From Promethearchaeota archaeon (GTDB lineage Archaea; Asgardarchaeota; Lokiarchaeia; Sigyniarchaeales; SOKP01), in assembly GCA_016839555.1 (NCBI GenBank), contig JAEOUA010000005.1, positions 96,595-160,594 on the forward strand: a stretch of 64,000 nt of DNA. Direction: 5' to 3'. The position numbers and the translations under genes were made by a program. Below the pieces are notes generated by a model. It was not told the origin of the DNA. It saw only the letters and a program-made list of their open reading frames with translations, and did no database searches. Positions 1-9,393 of this stretch are shown piece after piece (the first letter of the stretch is position 1; the number at the start of each line of letters is the position of its first letter).

Positions 1-19
1 TAACCAAAAACCATAATTC

Positions 20-342
20 TAAAAAGAGGATGATAAAAATCCGACTCTCGATCCCAATATCTGCTGATAGTGACCGCATTATAACCCTCCACACCCAGTT
101 CTAGAAGCGTGAGCAACTCAACTTACGACTGCTCCATCCCTGGCCTGATCGGGTTTGTTATTATGAGCTAATATTTTCTCTACAGAAAATACCGCCCAGC
201 CACCCACCATCTAGGTGAATGCTTCGACAGGTTATAACATTGTATATCAGCAACTCATGGGACCTGAAGTCGGACATTTCCGCTTTTGAGCATTTTGCGG
301 TCCACCGAGTATAACGGCTTCAGGCAAGCCCAAGTTGCCCAT
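20..342 (-). ncRNA. ffs: Signal recognition particle RNA (7S/SRP RNA)
   Basis: SRP RNA is the scaffold that binds SRP54 and SRP19 and docks ribosomes to the membrane. Read on the minus strand, the helix 8 core is plain at about 135-165: GATCAGGCC, then A-GGGA-U (a GNRA tetraloop), then GGAGCAGTC. This is the SRP54-binding hairpin with its AGCAG internal-loop strand. The long helix 5 is also visible: TTATAACC pairs with GGTTATAA, GCTGATA with TATCAGC, and GTCCCA with TGGGAT. A helix of CCTGAAG with CTTCAGG (318-324 against 262-268) encloses the small 5' domain hairpins. About 310-320 nt fits the archaeal length. The ends are approximate; the 3' end is placed at T-runs near 20-40. Helix 8 and helix 5 are seen directly and the identity follows from them. 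Confidence 0.87.
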
Positions 343-356
343 TAGCATTAATGAAT

Positions 357-372
357 ACAAATTTAAAAACTT
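357..372 (-). promoter_or_regulatory. Likely TATA box of the SRP RNA gene
   Basis: On the minus strand a TTTTTAAAT element lies about 25 bases before the GGGC (340-337) where the RNA should begin. That is the normal archaeal TATA-to-start distance. No experimental start is known. Confidence 0.4.
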
Positions 373-453
373 ATTGGAAAAAGAGAAGGCGCAAAATAGC
401 AGTAACTTATTTTAAGCACCTAATTTATATAATTCTTATTTAAAACTAAAATC

Positions 454-1095
454 ATGCTTCGACGTAATATGAAATCAGCACATACATCAAAACAAAAAAA
501 AATAATACGTATTCTTTTCATAAGTTTATTATTAGCAATATTGCTGCCGGTTTTCCCTAATTTGATTGAAAGCATTTTTGGGCGATTAAGAGTGAGAAGT
601 ATTTACCAAGATATCATCTTTAGTTCAATCATACAAGGTAGTGGTATTTTAATAATAGGAATTGTATTTTATCGAATAAGTAATAATCCATGGCTATTAC
701 AACAGCAAGAGGTATATCTTCTTATCGTTTATTCCCATGATGGATTGGAGTTATATTCTAAATCATTTAGTAAAACTATATCTTCTGAGAGTCTAATATT
801 ACTTGCTGGGGGTTTCTATGCTATAAGTAGTATGTTTCAAGAAATTACTGACGCCGAAGGGATTATTAAAGCTATATTATTAGAAGATAAAGAATTACGG
901 ATTATAAAAAAAGAGCATTTCATCTCTGCATTATTGGTAGATTATTCCACAGAAGCAACAGAGGAAGCTCATAAAAGCTTTGCTGATGAATGTGAAAAGA
1001 AATTTCAAGAAGAATTAAAGCAATTTGCAGGGGAAGTTTCCGTATTTAAAAAAGCAGATGAGATTGTAAAACAATATTTTTATGCAATTTCTTAA
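454..1095 (+). CDS. Membrane-anchored protein with a longin/roadblock-like domain
   Basis: The 213-residue protein has two hydrophobic N-terminal segments (about 18-36 and 55-72). They are followed by a soluble domain, about 85-210, beginning EVYLLIVYSHDGLELYSKSF. An alternating beta pattern, a G-rich turn into a helix (LLAGGFYAISSMFQEI) and then further strands and a long helix resemble the longin/roadblock fold. In Asgard archaea that fold often partners small Ras-like GTPases. The family assignment is by pattern only. The ATG sits about 25-30 bases after a TATA-like ttatataa (424-431), which suggests a leaderless transcript. It is transcribed away from the SRP RNA. No GTPase lies next to it. 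Confidence 0.55.
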   Translation: MLRRNMKSAHTSKQKKIIRILFISLLLAILLPVFPNLIESIFGRLRVRSIYQDIIFSSIIQGSGILIIGIVFYRISNNPWLLQQQEVYLLIVYSHDGLELYSKSFSKTISSESLILLAGGFYAISSMFQEITDAEGIIKAILLEDKELRIIKKEHFISALLVDYSTEATEEAHKSFADECEKKFQEELKQFAGEVSVFKKADEIVKQYFYAIS

Positions 1096-1176
1096 TTTTT
1101 TTATATATTCTAAATTATCTTTTCAATTTTTAACAGGGTTAGTATTTATCATCTAAAAATTGAATTGAAATTTATA

Positions 1177-2262
1177 TTATGGTAATTTTGAAATTGATTC
1201 ATATAGTTCTTCTGAGTTGTTAGGAATTGAGGGGATTTTTTCTTTCTTTATGAGAGTTATAGCTTTGTTTGGACATGAAATTACGCAATTTCCACATCCA
1301 ATACATCTTTTTAAATTAATGTGAGCAATTTCTTGTTTAAAAGTAATTGCATCTACTTGACAACGTTCCAGACAGGTTCTGCATCCCTCACAGATTTCTG
1401 GATCCACTTGTGCTTGATAACTACTCGTCCAATACTCTGCAGGATTGGGAATCATTTTCTGAAGAGATAAAATACCGCAGCAACACCCACAACAGGAGCA
1501 TAAAAACTCAGGATTTTTTGAGTTGGATGGTTGTAAAACTAATCCATCCCTCTGGTTTTTTTTCAAAACTTCTAAGGCTTCCTGCTTATTAATTTTCTTG
1601 CCAAAACCCCTTTTTAACCATCTTAATGCGACTTCATTAAAAACTAAGCACGTATCTAATCTCGAAGTTTGTTTACACTCTCTTCCATCGATTCTAGCGG
1701 TTTTTTTGCAAATACAATCTAGTAATACAATAGGGCCTTCAATATTTTCAATTATCTTTCTCATATCATTATAAGTACTAACATGATGTTGTGGTTCGAT
1801 ACTTTTTTCTATGGGTATAGTTCTCAATTGCGGTATTTTTGAAGTTATTAACCGAAGTGCAAATTGAGATTCAATCATATATTTTCTTAGTAGATTTAAG
1901 TATTCTGGAGTTCGATTATAATTTTGAGACTCATCTAAACCCACCACCAAGGGGAGGATCTTGTAATATCTCCCATCCTTCATATTCTTCCACCCAATCA
2001 ATCCTTTACTAATGAGCTTCTCTAATATTTCTTTTACTTGATTAGAAGAAAAATTTTTGCGTTCTAGAGAATCCTTTATTTTTTTTAGAGATTTATATTG
2101 ATGGGTCAATTCCAACAATACTGGAATCTCATCATAATCAAAAAAGTATTTTAACAATTGGATGTCGGATCCAGAATCAGTAGCTGGAAAACCTACGGGC
2201 ATCTTATCAAGATGTTGCTGTAATTCTCTGTATAAGTGTTCTTTTGAATTAATTTCGCTCAT
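1177..2262 (-). CDS. Winged-helix protein with cysteine-rich centre and two 4Fe-4S clusters
   Basis: Residues about 20-105 look like a winged-helix DNA-binding domain (LLELTHQYKSLKKIKDSL, then a recognition-helix region). The middle holds a cysteine-rich segment with CICKK, RECKQTSRLDTC and, further on, CSCCGCCCG. The C-terminus is a 2x[4Fe-4S] ferredoxin domain with CEGCRTCLERC and CIGCGNCVISCP. This layout matches a group of archaeal and anaerobic bacterial 4Fe-4S ferredoxin proteins of unknown exact role. Combining a DNA-binding-like domain with redox centres suggests a redox-responsive regulator or an electron carrier with a regulatory domain (inference). It stands alone, convergent with the longin-like gene. 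Confidence 0.7.
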   Translation of the reverse strand: MSEINSKEHLYRELQQHLDKMPVGFPATDSGSDIQLLKYFFDYDEIPVLLELTHQYKSLKKIKDSLERKNFSSNQVKEILEKLISKGLIGWKNMKDGRYYKILPLVVGLDESQNYNRTPEYLNLLRKYMIESQFALRLITSKIPQLRTIPIEKSIEPQHHVSTYNDMRKIIENIEGPIVLLDCICKKTARIDGRECKQTSRLDTCLVFNEVALRWLKRGFGKKINKQEALEVLKKNQRDGLVLQPSNSKNPEFLCSCCGCCCGILSLQKMIPNPAEYWTSSYQAQVDPEICEGCRTCLERCQVDAITFKQEIAHINLKRCIGCGNCVISCPNKAITLIKKEKIPSIPNNSEELYESISKLP

Positions 2263-2361
2263 CTTAAAATAAATAGTTCTGTATGTTTTATATTTTATTC
2301 ATGCGAAAATATAACTTTTTAATAATTAAAAATGTAAAATCTAATTCTATTAAAAATTAAC

Positions 2362-3786
2362 TTATTCTACTAAAGAACTGATCTTTTCATTTAACAATTC
2401 GATATGATAGTTATCATTTAATTGTTCATAGATTTCCTTAGCTTTTCTAAAATTTGATATTGCGAGATCATGAATATTTTTGCTTAAATATATATCCCCT
2501 AGTTGAGCATGAATCTTAGCAATTTCCTTAAAATAATGAGATGATTCATAAATATGCAGAGCTTTTTCATAAAATTCAATCGCTTTTAAAGTATCATGTT
2601 GGTAATTTAAATAAATTTCAGCAATAATAGTATTTAATTCTGCTACTTTAAATTGTTCCCCAAATTTATCATAAATTTTAATTGCTAGAATATAATATTC
2701 AATCGCTGTTTTTGATTCCTTATTTAACTCATATAACCTTGCTATCTCTTCTAAAACAGTAGCTTCTTTTAAACTCTCATCTTCTACTTCAAGGATACGT
2801 ACACATTCCATGCTTTTTAATAAATAATTTTCAGCATTTTGAAAATTATTCCATAAAAGTTCGATTTTTCCCAGGAATAAATAAATTTCCCATTCTAATC
2901 TTGATTTGAGATATATAGAGATTTTATCTTCAATCCTTTTAATCAATTCTAATGCTTTTGATAAATAATCAAAAGCTTTATCATAATAATTACCTTCCAA
3001 ATAGAAATATAATTTTCCATATTTTAGATTGGTTATTATTCTTCCATAGAAATTGTCATTTTTTTTGAAAAACACGATGTTTCTTTGTAAGATTTTTTTT
3101 ATACGTTCGTAATTTTTTAATATGAATAATACCTCGACTAAATTGCTCGAAGACTTAACTTCCTCATAGATTAAATTCTCTTTTTCCGCTAAATTTATGG
3201 CTTTTTGATAATAATTATAGGCATTTTCGATATCTTTGATTTGCAGATACACATTTCCAATATTATTATACATTAATACAATTTTTTTTGTTTCGTTTAA
3301 CTCATTCAAGATTTCAATGGTTGAATCAAAATGATAAAGGGCATCTTCAAAATATCCTAATAATTCTTTTATTAATCCAATCTCATTATGAGTTATTGCG
3401 AGTTTTAAATCATTTCTATCATCCGTGTAAACTTTCAACGCATTTTCAAGTTCGCTTAAAGCCTTTGAAAATTCTCTTTTTTTATAATAAAGTCCTGCTT
3501 TCTCTAAGAATAAGTCTCCAATAGGTCTCCCTTTTGTATATTGAATATCAATTTTTTTTTCTATTTCTCTAATTTTTTCATCTAAAGGGCCATCAACTAC
3601 TTTATTGATATCAAAAGGTTTTTCTGTCTCTATCTCATAAGGCGAAGTCGAATCTAGATTTTCATAAAAATATGCTTCTTGGTTTTCTTGGGCATCGTCA
3701 AGATCTACAAGGAGTGGTTTCTTGCAGTGAGGACAAATATATGAAGGATTTTTAATTACCATTCCGCAGTAAGGGCAAATGATCAT
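2362..3786 (-). CDS. Zinc-ribbon plus tetratricopeptide-repeat protein
   Basis: The 474-residue protein begins with a zinc ribbon (CPYCG...CPHCKK, residues 4-23), followed by a short acidic linker. From about residue 75 to the end runs an array of degenerate TPR helices with Y/A-rich signatures such as FEDALYHFDSTIEIL and TLKAIEFYEKALHIYE. It carries no enzyme motif. It is probably a protein-protein scaffold, and the zinc ribbon may bind nucleic acid or another protein. It lies just downstream of another TPR gene on the same strand with a gap of about 94 bases, so the two may be co-transcribed. The specific role is unknown. Confidence 0.75.
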   Translation of the reverse strand: MIICPYCGMVIKNPSYICPHCKKPLLVDLDDAQENQEAYFYENLDSTSPYEIETEKPFDINKVVDGPLDEKIREIEKKIDIQYTKGRPIGDLFLEKAGLYYKKREFSKALSELENALKVYTDDRNDLKLAITHNEIGLIKELLGYFEDALYHFDSTIEILNELNETKKIVLMYNNIGNVYLQIKDIENAYNYYQKAINLAEKENLIYEEVKSSSNLVEVLFILKNYERIKKILQRNIVFFKKNDNFYGRIITNLKYGKLYFYLEGNYYDKAFDYLSKALELIKRIEDKISIYLKSRLEWEIYLFLGKIELLWNNFQNAENYLLKSMECVRILEVEDESLKEATVLEEIARLYELNKESKTAIEYYILAIKIYDKFGEQFKVAELNTIIAEIYLNYQHDTLKAIEFYEKALHIYESSHYFKEIAKIHAQLGDIYLSKNIHDLAISNFRKAKEIYEQLNDNYHIELLNEKISSLVE

Positions 3787-3880
3787 TTCTAATAGTTTCT
3801 TTTTCTAAATTATTATTTATAAACTTTTAAAAAATTCTATTCTATTAAAAACATATAATACGTGTTTAAGTATTTTTATA

Positions 3881-4798
3881 TTAATTTTCTTCTTGATATT
3901 TTCTTAATTCTTCTTTAATTTTTTGATCGCTTAGACCAAAAGATTTGAGAAGTATCGATATTTGTCTTATTGCATTGTTTGCCCCGATTTTTTGTGCTAA
4001 ATCCAATGCTTTGATAAATTCATCTTTTGCTTGCTTTATTTTTCCTAAATAAAATAAAGATTCTCCAACGTAGGATAATCCTTTTAAGATAAATTCGCTA
4101 TAATTGGAATCTATTGCTACATTAGTGCCTTTTTTAAAAAAGGTTAAGGCATTTTGATATTTTTGATTCCTTTTATTAAGAATTCCTAAATTAAAATATG
4201 AAGTAATCATACCTTTCTTATCATTAATTTTCTCAAATGCTAATAAAGCTTTCTGATAGAGCTCTCTTAGAATCTCCCAATCTTCTTTTATTTCATAAAT
4301 CTGGATTAATTGACCAATACAATCCAAAAAGCTATAAATGTCCTTATTTTCAGAGCAAATTTCACAGCATTTGAATAAAACTTCGGATGCCTTATCCAGC
4401 TTATTTAATTTTAGATAGGAATTCCCAATTCCCTTTAGACACATGATTTTTTCATTCTGCTCTCTTAATTCATCATAAATCGTGAATGCTTCTTCATAAT
4501 AATCTATTGCTTTTTTATATTCTCCCTTTTTAACATACAAAACTCCAAATATTCCCAGAGCGGATGCTTTCCCGAGCCTATCTTTCTGCTTTTCAAAATA
4601 TTTTAAACAAGTCAAAAAATTTTGTTCTGCAAGGGTATATTCTTCAATCTGAAGTTGAAGCAACCCAATATCACTTAATTCTTTAAAATAATCAGCACCT
4701 TTTTCAAGGTCTGCAATATTTTCTTTTTTTTTATTTATTATTTCTTGAATTTCTTCTTTTAAAAGTTCATTTTCTTCAGAATTTATGGTATAATACAC
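3881..4798 (-). CDS. Tetratricopeptide-repeat protein
   Basis: The 305-residue protein is almost entirely TPR repeats. Recognisable units include YTLAEQNFLTCLKYFEKQKD, YKKAIDYYEEAFTIYDEL and YQNALTFFKKGTNVAIDS, with no signal peptide or transmembrane segment. It is predicted to be a cytosolic scaffold. It precedes the zinc-ribbon TPR gene on the same strand, and the two share repeat style, so they may work together. It is divergent from the radical SAM gene at 4937. No partner can be inferred from sequence. Confidence 0.75.
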   Translation of the reverse strand: MYYTINSEENELLKEEIQEIINKKKENIADLEKGADYFKELSDIGLLQLQIEEYTLAEQNFLTCLKYFEKQKDRLGKASALGIFGVLYVKKGEYKKAIDYYEEAFTIYDELREQNEKIMCLKGIGNSYLKLNKLDKASEVLFKCCEICSENKDIYSFLDCIGQLIQIYEIKEDWEILRELYQKALLAFEKINDKKGMITSYFNLGILNKRNQKYQNALTFFKKGTNVAIDSNYSEFILKGLSYVGESLFYLGKIKQAKDEFIKALDLAQKIGANNAIRQISILLKSFGLSDQKIKEELRKYQEEN

Positions 4799-4936
4799 TT
4801 CCAGGGTTGAATTAATTGATATAAATTATTTCAAACTAATATTATATATCCATAATAATTAAAATAAAACGCAAGTTTTTTATTATATAAATAAGGAAAT
4901 GCAATTAATTTAAAATATATTAAGAGGTTGTTTTAT

Positions 4937-6049
4937 ATGAAAAAAGAAGCAAGACTCTGGGATATATTGGGTGATAATAAAGTAAAATGTCATGTCTGCG
5001 CTAATGAATGTATAATACTTCCAGATAAGGTTGGTATATGTAGAACAAGAAAAAATATTAATGGAGTATTATATACTCTAATCTATGGATCTATGATCTC
5101 TCGTGGGAGTTTAGATCCAATTGAAAAAAAACCGCTATATAATTATTGGCCAGGACATACGGCATATTCAATAGCCTCAGTGGGGTGTTCTTTTAGATGT
5201 CTTAATTGTCAGAATTGGTCTATTTCTCAAGCAACACCAAGTGACAATGGTGATGAAGGATATATTGATTTTGAAGATTATAGAGACAGAAAAATGTCCT
5301 TAGTAGAAATGACACCAGAAGAGCTTGTAAAGAGAGTAGTCAAGAGTGGGGCAAAAACTTTAGCATACACCTATAATGAGCCTCTAATCTGGCATGAATG
5401 GATATTAGATACCGCCCGCCTTCTTCATAAAGAAGATATTAAAACTATATTGGTCACAAATGGATTTTCTACTCCAGAAGCTTCGAAAGAATTAATAGAT
5501 ATTGGTATTGGAGCGGCTAATATTGACATAAAAGGGATGACAGATGAGTTCTATAAAAAAATATGTGGCGCTCCCTCTGTCCAACCAGTTTTAGACACAG
5601 CTAAACGTTTCAAAAGTAATGGTATTCATGTGGAAATTACTAATTTGATCATCCCTGATATAAATGACGATGAAAAAGATATTAAAAAATTATGCGATTG
5701 GGTTTATGATAATTTAGGCGAGAACACACCCCTACACTTTAGTGCTTACCATCCCGATTATAAACGACCCTCAGAAAAAAGGACTTCGTTCGGAATTTTG
5801 GATAAAGCGTATAATATAGCTAAGGAAACAGGTCTATTTTTTCCCTATGTCGGGAATATAAAACATGAGAAAGGGAGTAATACCTATTGCCCTAATTGTG
5901 GAGAAATCCTCATTTCAAGAATGGGATTTAGTCTTTCAAAAATCAATATTACTGATGATAATAAATGTAAGAATTGCTCCTATGACTTAAATAAGGATAT
6001 AATTGGGGAGATTAACAAAAGTGCTTCTTCTCGATTTTCTTTTTTCTAA
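4937..6049 (+). CDS. amrS: AmmeMemoRadiSam-system radical SAM enzyme (AmrS-like)
   Basis: This enzyme belongs to the radical SAM family related to pyruvate-formate-lyase activating enzymes, which cleaves SAM with a 4Fe-4S cluster. The CxxxCxxC motif is seen in SVGCSFRCLNCQNW at about residue 86, preceded by a cysteine-rich N-terminus (CHVCANEC, GICRTR). A TYNEP motif sits in the barrel. The C-terminus adds a zinc ribbon (CPNCG...CKNCS). The ATG at 4937 is chosen over an upstream TTG at 4928 because an AAGAGG ribosome site lies 9 bases before it. The AMMECR1 and Memo partners that name this system are not in the window. The substrate is unknown. Confidence 0.85.
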   Translation: MKKEARLWDILGDNKVKCHVCANECIILPDKVGICRTRKNINGVLYTLIYGSMISRGSLDPIEKKPLYNYWPGHTAYSIASVGCSFRCLNCQNWSISQATPSDNGDEGYIDFEDYRDRKMSLVEMTPEELVKRVVKSGAKTLAYTYNEPLIWHEWILDTARLLHKEDIKTILVTNGFSTPEASKELIDIGIGAANIDIKGMTDEFYKKICGAPSVQPVLDTAKRFKSNGIHVEITNLIIPDINDDEKDIKKLCDWVYDNLGENTPLHFSAYHPDYKRPSEKRTSFGILDKAYNIAKETGLFFPYVGNIKHEKGSNTYCPNCGEILISRMGFSLSKINITDDNKCKNCSYDLNKDIIGEINKSASSRFSFF

Positions 6050-6081
6050 AAATAAAAAATGAGGAAAAAATAAAATTATAT

Positions 6082-6810
6082 TTAGATTGGCAGACCTAAG
6101 GATTTAAAAAAGGATTCTAAAGATTTAAATAAGGATTCTAAAAGAGTCTCTTGAGGGCCTATTGGAATAAGGGTTGCCTTTAATACCAATAAGAAAAATG
6201 CTTGAACAAAGCAGAAAATAGCAAAAATAATAGCGATAGGAGGCCAAGAAAGTGCTTTACTAATGATTATAAATACATCAATCGCCATTTTCGCAATCAC
6301 AGCCACTATAATGAATACAATAATGAATATTATAATCAATAACCATTTGGGATCTATATAATTTCCAAGAAATTCTACTACATCCGGAGGTATCAATAAC
6401 GCAATAAGTATCACAACCGATGAAGCTGCGATAAGTGCTATGATTGAACCGATTGGAATATCATTAATTGGTTTAAAGAAGGTTGCGACACCAAATACAA
6501 TTAATAAAATTGCGGTAAAAATATCAGAATCTCCATATACCGAAAGTGGTTCTTTAAGGATCAGTTCAGCTACCCCAGAGATAATACAGATGGCACCCAC
6601 AACAAAGGATAAATATGTTAAGACTTTTAAAAATGTGGTTATCTTACGGTCCCACTCCTCCATTTCACGTTTGCGAAAACTTCCTCGGGCTTTCCATTCA
6701 TATGCCGCGTTTATTATCCAAATAACGCCAAGGAGGAGCAAGAAAAACGCTCCCCAAGCGGCGAATGGCCTGAATAAATTTTCTGTATAATCAAATTGTT
6801 GTACTAACAT
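6082..6810 (-). CDS. Multi-pass membrane protein of unknown function
   Basis: The 242-residue protein has about six or seven hydrophobic segments (roughly residues 16-34, 52-72, 90-108, 118-140, 149-172 and 190-213) separated by short loops. No catalytic motif or known family signature is seen. The loop after the first segment is charged (AYEWKARGSFRKREMEEWDRK), suggesting a cytoplasmic face. It is convergent with the radical SAM gene and has no operon partner. It could be a small transporter or an accessory membrane protein; the sequence does not decide. Confidence 0.6.
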   Translation of the reverse strand: MLVQQFDYTENLFRPFAAWGAFFLLLLGVIWIINAAYEWKARGSFRKREMEEWDRKITTFLKVLTYLSFVVGAICIISGVAELILKEPLSVYGDSDIFTAILLIVFGVATFFKPINDIPIGSIIALIAASSVVILIALLIPPDVVEFLGNYIDPKWLLIIIFIIVFIIVAVIAKMAIDVFIIISKALSWPPIAIIFAIFCFVQAFFLLVLKATLIPIGPQETLLESLFKSLESFFKSLGLPI

Positions 6811-7017
6811 TCTTTGAATTCTTTATTTTTATAATTTTTATATATACTTATAATTAAAATATAAATGTTATTTTTAAACCTTTTTGGAGTCCGATTTTAA
6901 TAAAAATAAGAAAAAATGAAATCCGCAATTCTTTTATTTAGAGACTTATAAAAGATCAATTTAAAATTAGCATAAAAAAATAGAATTTTTACTGAGAACA
7001 ATTAATGGAATTAAAAT

Positions 7018-8694
7018 TTATACAAAGGCAATAGTATTTTTTATGTAATCGATATATTTTGAAATTTCTTTTTCTTTTATTTCTGGGCTCCAGTTATATT
7101 CCTCTGCCATTATTTCAGCCACGACTTTTACCGCATCTAATTGCCTTTTATGGTCGATGAATAGACTCATTTCAGTCCTTCGGCAAAATACATCAATTAA
7201 ATGAGGGGTAAGTTCATATCTAAGTAAGTATACAATTTCCGCCTTAATAAAGTCATTCTCATCAAGTATCCGCTCTTTTAAAGATTCATTTTCTTTTATA
7301 AGCTCTAATATCTTAATTGCTCCACGTTCATATTGCTGATAAAGATGAAGAGCAATATCTTCCTCAATCTTAATATTTGAATTTTTTAATTCCCTCTCCC
7401 ACTCTTCTTCCTCCATCTTGATTTTAAACTTTTGCTTTGAGAAGCTTTCTTCTCGAGAAATATCAGGGAAAATATTCTTTTCTGCAACCTTTTCAAATAA
7501 ATCTTCTGCCATTTTTCTCCATGTCGTCAATTTTCCTCCAGATATCGTTAATAATCCATTTTTATTAAAGAATATGATATGTTTACGGGAAACATCGCTT
7601 TCGGATTTTCCTTTTTCCCTCACGAGAGGTCTAATGCCAGCATAAGTAGCTAAAAGATTTTCATAATTTAACTCTGCTGTGGGGAAATAATATTTGACCG
7701 ATTCAATTAAATAATCGGCATCTTCCCTATTACAGTAAGGATTGGCTAAATCACCCTTATAATCTGTATCTGTTGTGCCAATTATTGTGAAATCTCCTCG
7801 AGGTAATACAAAAAATGCGCGATTATCTGTGATTGAGGTTATTATTGTTGCCATTTTATTCTTTACATCTTTCCGCCTATAGACAAGGTGAACTCCCTTA
7901 GTGGGTCTAATTAAAGGCTTTGGTACATCTTCTGGATAATCATTTAATAAATCATCTGTCCAAATCCCTGTAGCATTTACAATTAATGTTCCTTTTACTA
8001 TAAATTCTTTATAATTTTCAAGATCTTTACATTTTACCCCTATTATTTTACCATCTTCCATTACATACTCTAAGACTTCACAATAATTAACTACATCTGC
8101 CCCTCTAATAACCGCTTCCTTTAAGGTTTCTATTGTTAAACGTGCATCATCCACATTATTGTCATAATAAATAACTCCTCCATTATTTCCTTCTTTTCTT
8201 ATCTCTGGTTCCGCTTCAATTACTTCTTCAGTAGAAATTAATTGACGCTGTTTATAATTCTTATATTTTTCATTTTTATCACTTAAAAAGTCATAAATTT
8301 TAGTAGCACCTTTAATATCTCGCATTTTATATTTTCCTCCTTCCCATGCGACAAATAAAAAGGGAATCGGTCGGAGGGTGGTACAATGCTGACGCATCCA
8401 ATTCCTTTCAGTTGTTGCTTCCTTAACTAAATCCATTTCTCCATGCCCCAAATATCTGATACCTCCGTGAGCTAGTTTTGAGCTTCTTGATGAAGTCCCA
8501 GCAGCAAAATCTTGCATTTCAATTAAGCTAACCTTTAGCCCGCGCATCACTCCCTCTCTTGCAACTCCCGCACCAGTAATCCCTCCTCCAATAACTATTA
8601 CATCATACTCGTTTTTTTTTAACCTATCGATAATTTTATCTCTATGCTCAAGATTCCAAGTTTTTTCAAATAATTTCTCAACTAAATCGTTCAT
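7018..8694 (-). CDS. glpA: FAD-dependent glycerol-3-phosphate dehydrogenase
   Basis: The enzyme oxidises glycerol-3-phosphate to dihydroxyacetone phosphate with an FAD cofactor and passes electrons to a quinone or other acceptor. The Rossmann FAD site is visible as VIVIGGGITGAGVA near residue 33, followed by the family signature GTSSRSSKLAHGGIRYL. The centre has the RPTKGVHLV substrate region and a later LTISGGKLTTWRKMAED. The C-terminal alpha-helical domain is present, and 558 residues is full length for GlpA/GlpD. No GlpB/GlpC or glycerol kinase gene lies beside it. It may serve glycerol use, or sn-glycerol-3-phosphate supply in a lineage where lipid stereochemistry is debated. Confidence 0.9.
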   Translation of the reverse strand: MNDLVEKLFEKTWNLEHRDKIIDRLKKNEYDVIVIGGGITGAGVAREGVMRGLKVSLIEMQDFAAGTSSRSSKLAHGGIRYLGHGEMDLVKEATTERNWMRQHCTTLRPIPFLFVAWEGGKYKMRDIKGATKIYDFLSDKNEKYKNYKQRQLISTEEVIEAEPEIRKEGNNGGVIYYDNNVDDARLTIETLKEAVIRGADVVNYCEVLEYVMEDGKIIGVKCKDLENYKEFIVKGTLIVNATGIWTDDLLNDYPEDVPKPLIRPTKGVHLVYRRKDVKNKMATIITSITDNRAFFVLPRGDFTIIGTTDTDYKGDLANPYCNREDADYLIESVKYYFPTAELNYENLLATYAGIRPLVREKGKSESDVSRKHIIFFNKNGLLTISGGKLTTWRKMAEDLFEKVAEKNIFPDISREESFSKQKFKIKMEEEEWERELKNSNIKIEEDIALHLYQQYERGAIKILELIKENESLKERILDENDFIKAEIVYLLRYELTPHLIDVFCRRTEMSLFIDHKRQLDAVKVVAEIMAEEYNWSPEIKEKEISKYIDYIKNTIAFV

Positions 8695-8948
8695 AACTAA
8701 TCAACCTTTTAAAATGATCTTTCTTTTTTAATTTTATTTCTAATTTTAATAAAATTAAAATTTTTCATTTAGCTTTTCTTTCTAAGAAAAAAATATCCTT
8801 TTTACCAATAAAGTACTATTTAAATCCAAGTTCCCATCATCTTGGATTTATATCTCTATTTTTTACATATGAAAAAATACTAAAATAAGGAAAAAAAATA
8901 AAAAAATTTAAGAAATAAATTCTAAATTAAATCCCATCCAATCTAATA

Positions 8949-9251
8949 CTATATGAAGCCGAGCATTTTCATAGCTTTTTTCGAATCCAAGATTGGTTCT
9001 ATCTTATATTCATACCCTTCAATAAGCGAATATCGATAAAAACGTTTAGTTAAAGCATTAATACCTTCTACTAATTTCTCGTCATCGCATTCATAAATCC
9101 CATAATTTTTATAATATCCATCTTGTACAACGAAATGATGGACCGTATGGAGGAATGGTGGATAATCGGGAGCATTTCCCGAAGTATATACATCAATAAG
9201 TTCTGGTAATTTCCAGGGAGGATACGTTGCTATTACCATGAGGAAAGCCAT
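8949..9251 (-). CDS. Small conserved-looking protein, possible ferredoxin-like fold
   Basis: The 100-residue protein starts MAFLMVIATYPPWKLPELID. Its strand-helix-strand pattern, with a repeated ending of KIEPILDSKKAMKMLG, resembles small alpha+beta dimeric barrel proteins that occur near acyl-CoA genes in Asgard genomes. This is a resemblance, not a firm match. There are no cysteines in a metal motif and no signal peptide. It sits between the PfkB-like kinase and the glycerol-3-phosphate dehydrogenase on the same strand but with wide gaps, so co-transcription is doubtful. Confidence 0.55.
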   Translation of the reverse strand: MAFLMVIATYPPWKLPELIDVYTSGNAPDYPPFLHTVHHFVVQDGYYKNYGIYECDDEKLVEGINALTKRFYRYSLIEGYEYKIEPILDSKKAMKMLGFI

Positions 9252-9393
9252 TTAAAAATTTCACCTTCTTTTTTAATTTATTAATATATTATTGGAGTTT
9301 AAACAAATAATAAGTTATTGGGAATCTTTATAAGTGTTTGCGTTAAAATTTGTTAAATATTCTCCTTAAAAACTTTGTCTAATATAAAATGCA

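Noticed and set aside
1..450. RNase P RNA or an rRNA fragment at the window start
   Set aside because: The helix 8 hairpin and paired helix 5 fit SRP RNA, and the conserved RNase P core motifs were not found.
1347..1774. Plus-strand open frames opposite the winged-helix/ferredoxin gene
   Set aside because: They are antisense to a well-supported gene and have no recognisable domain.
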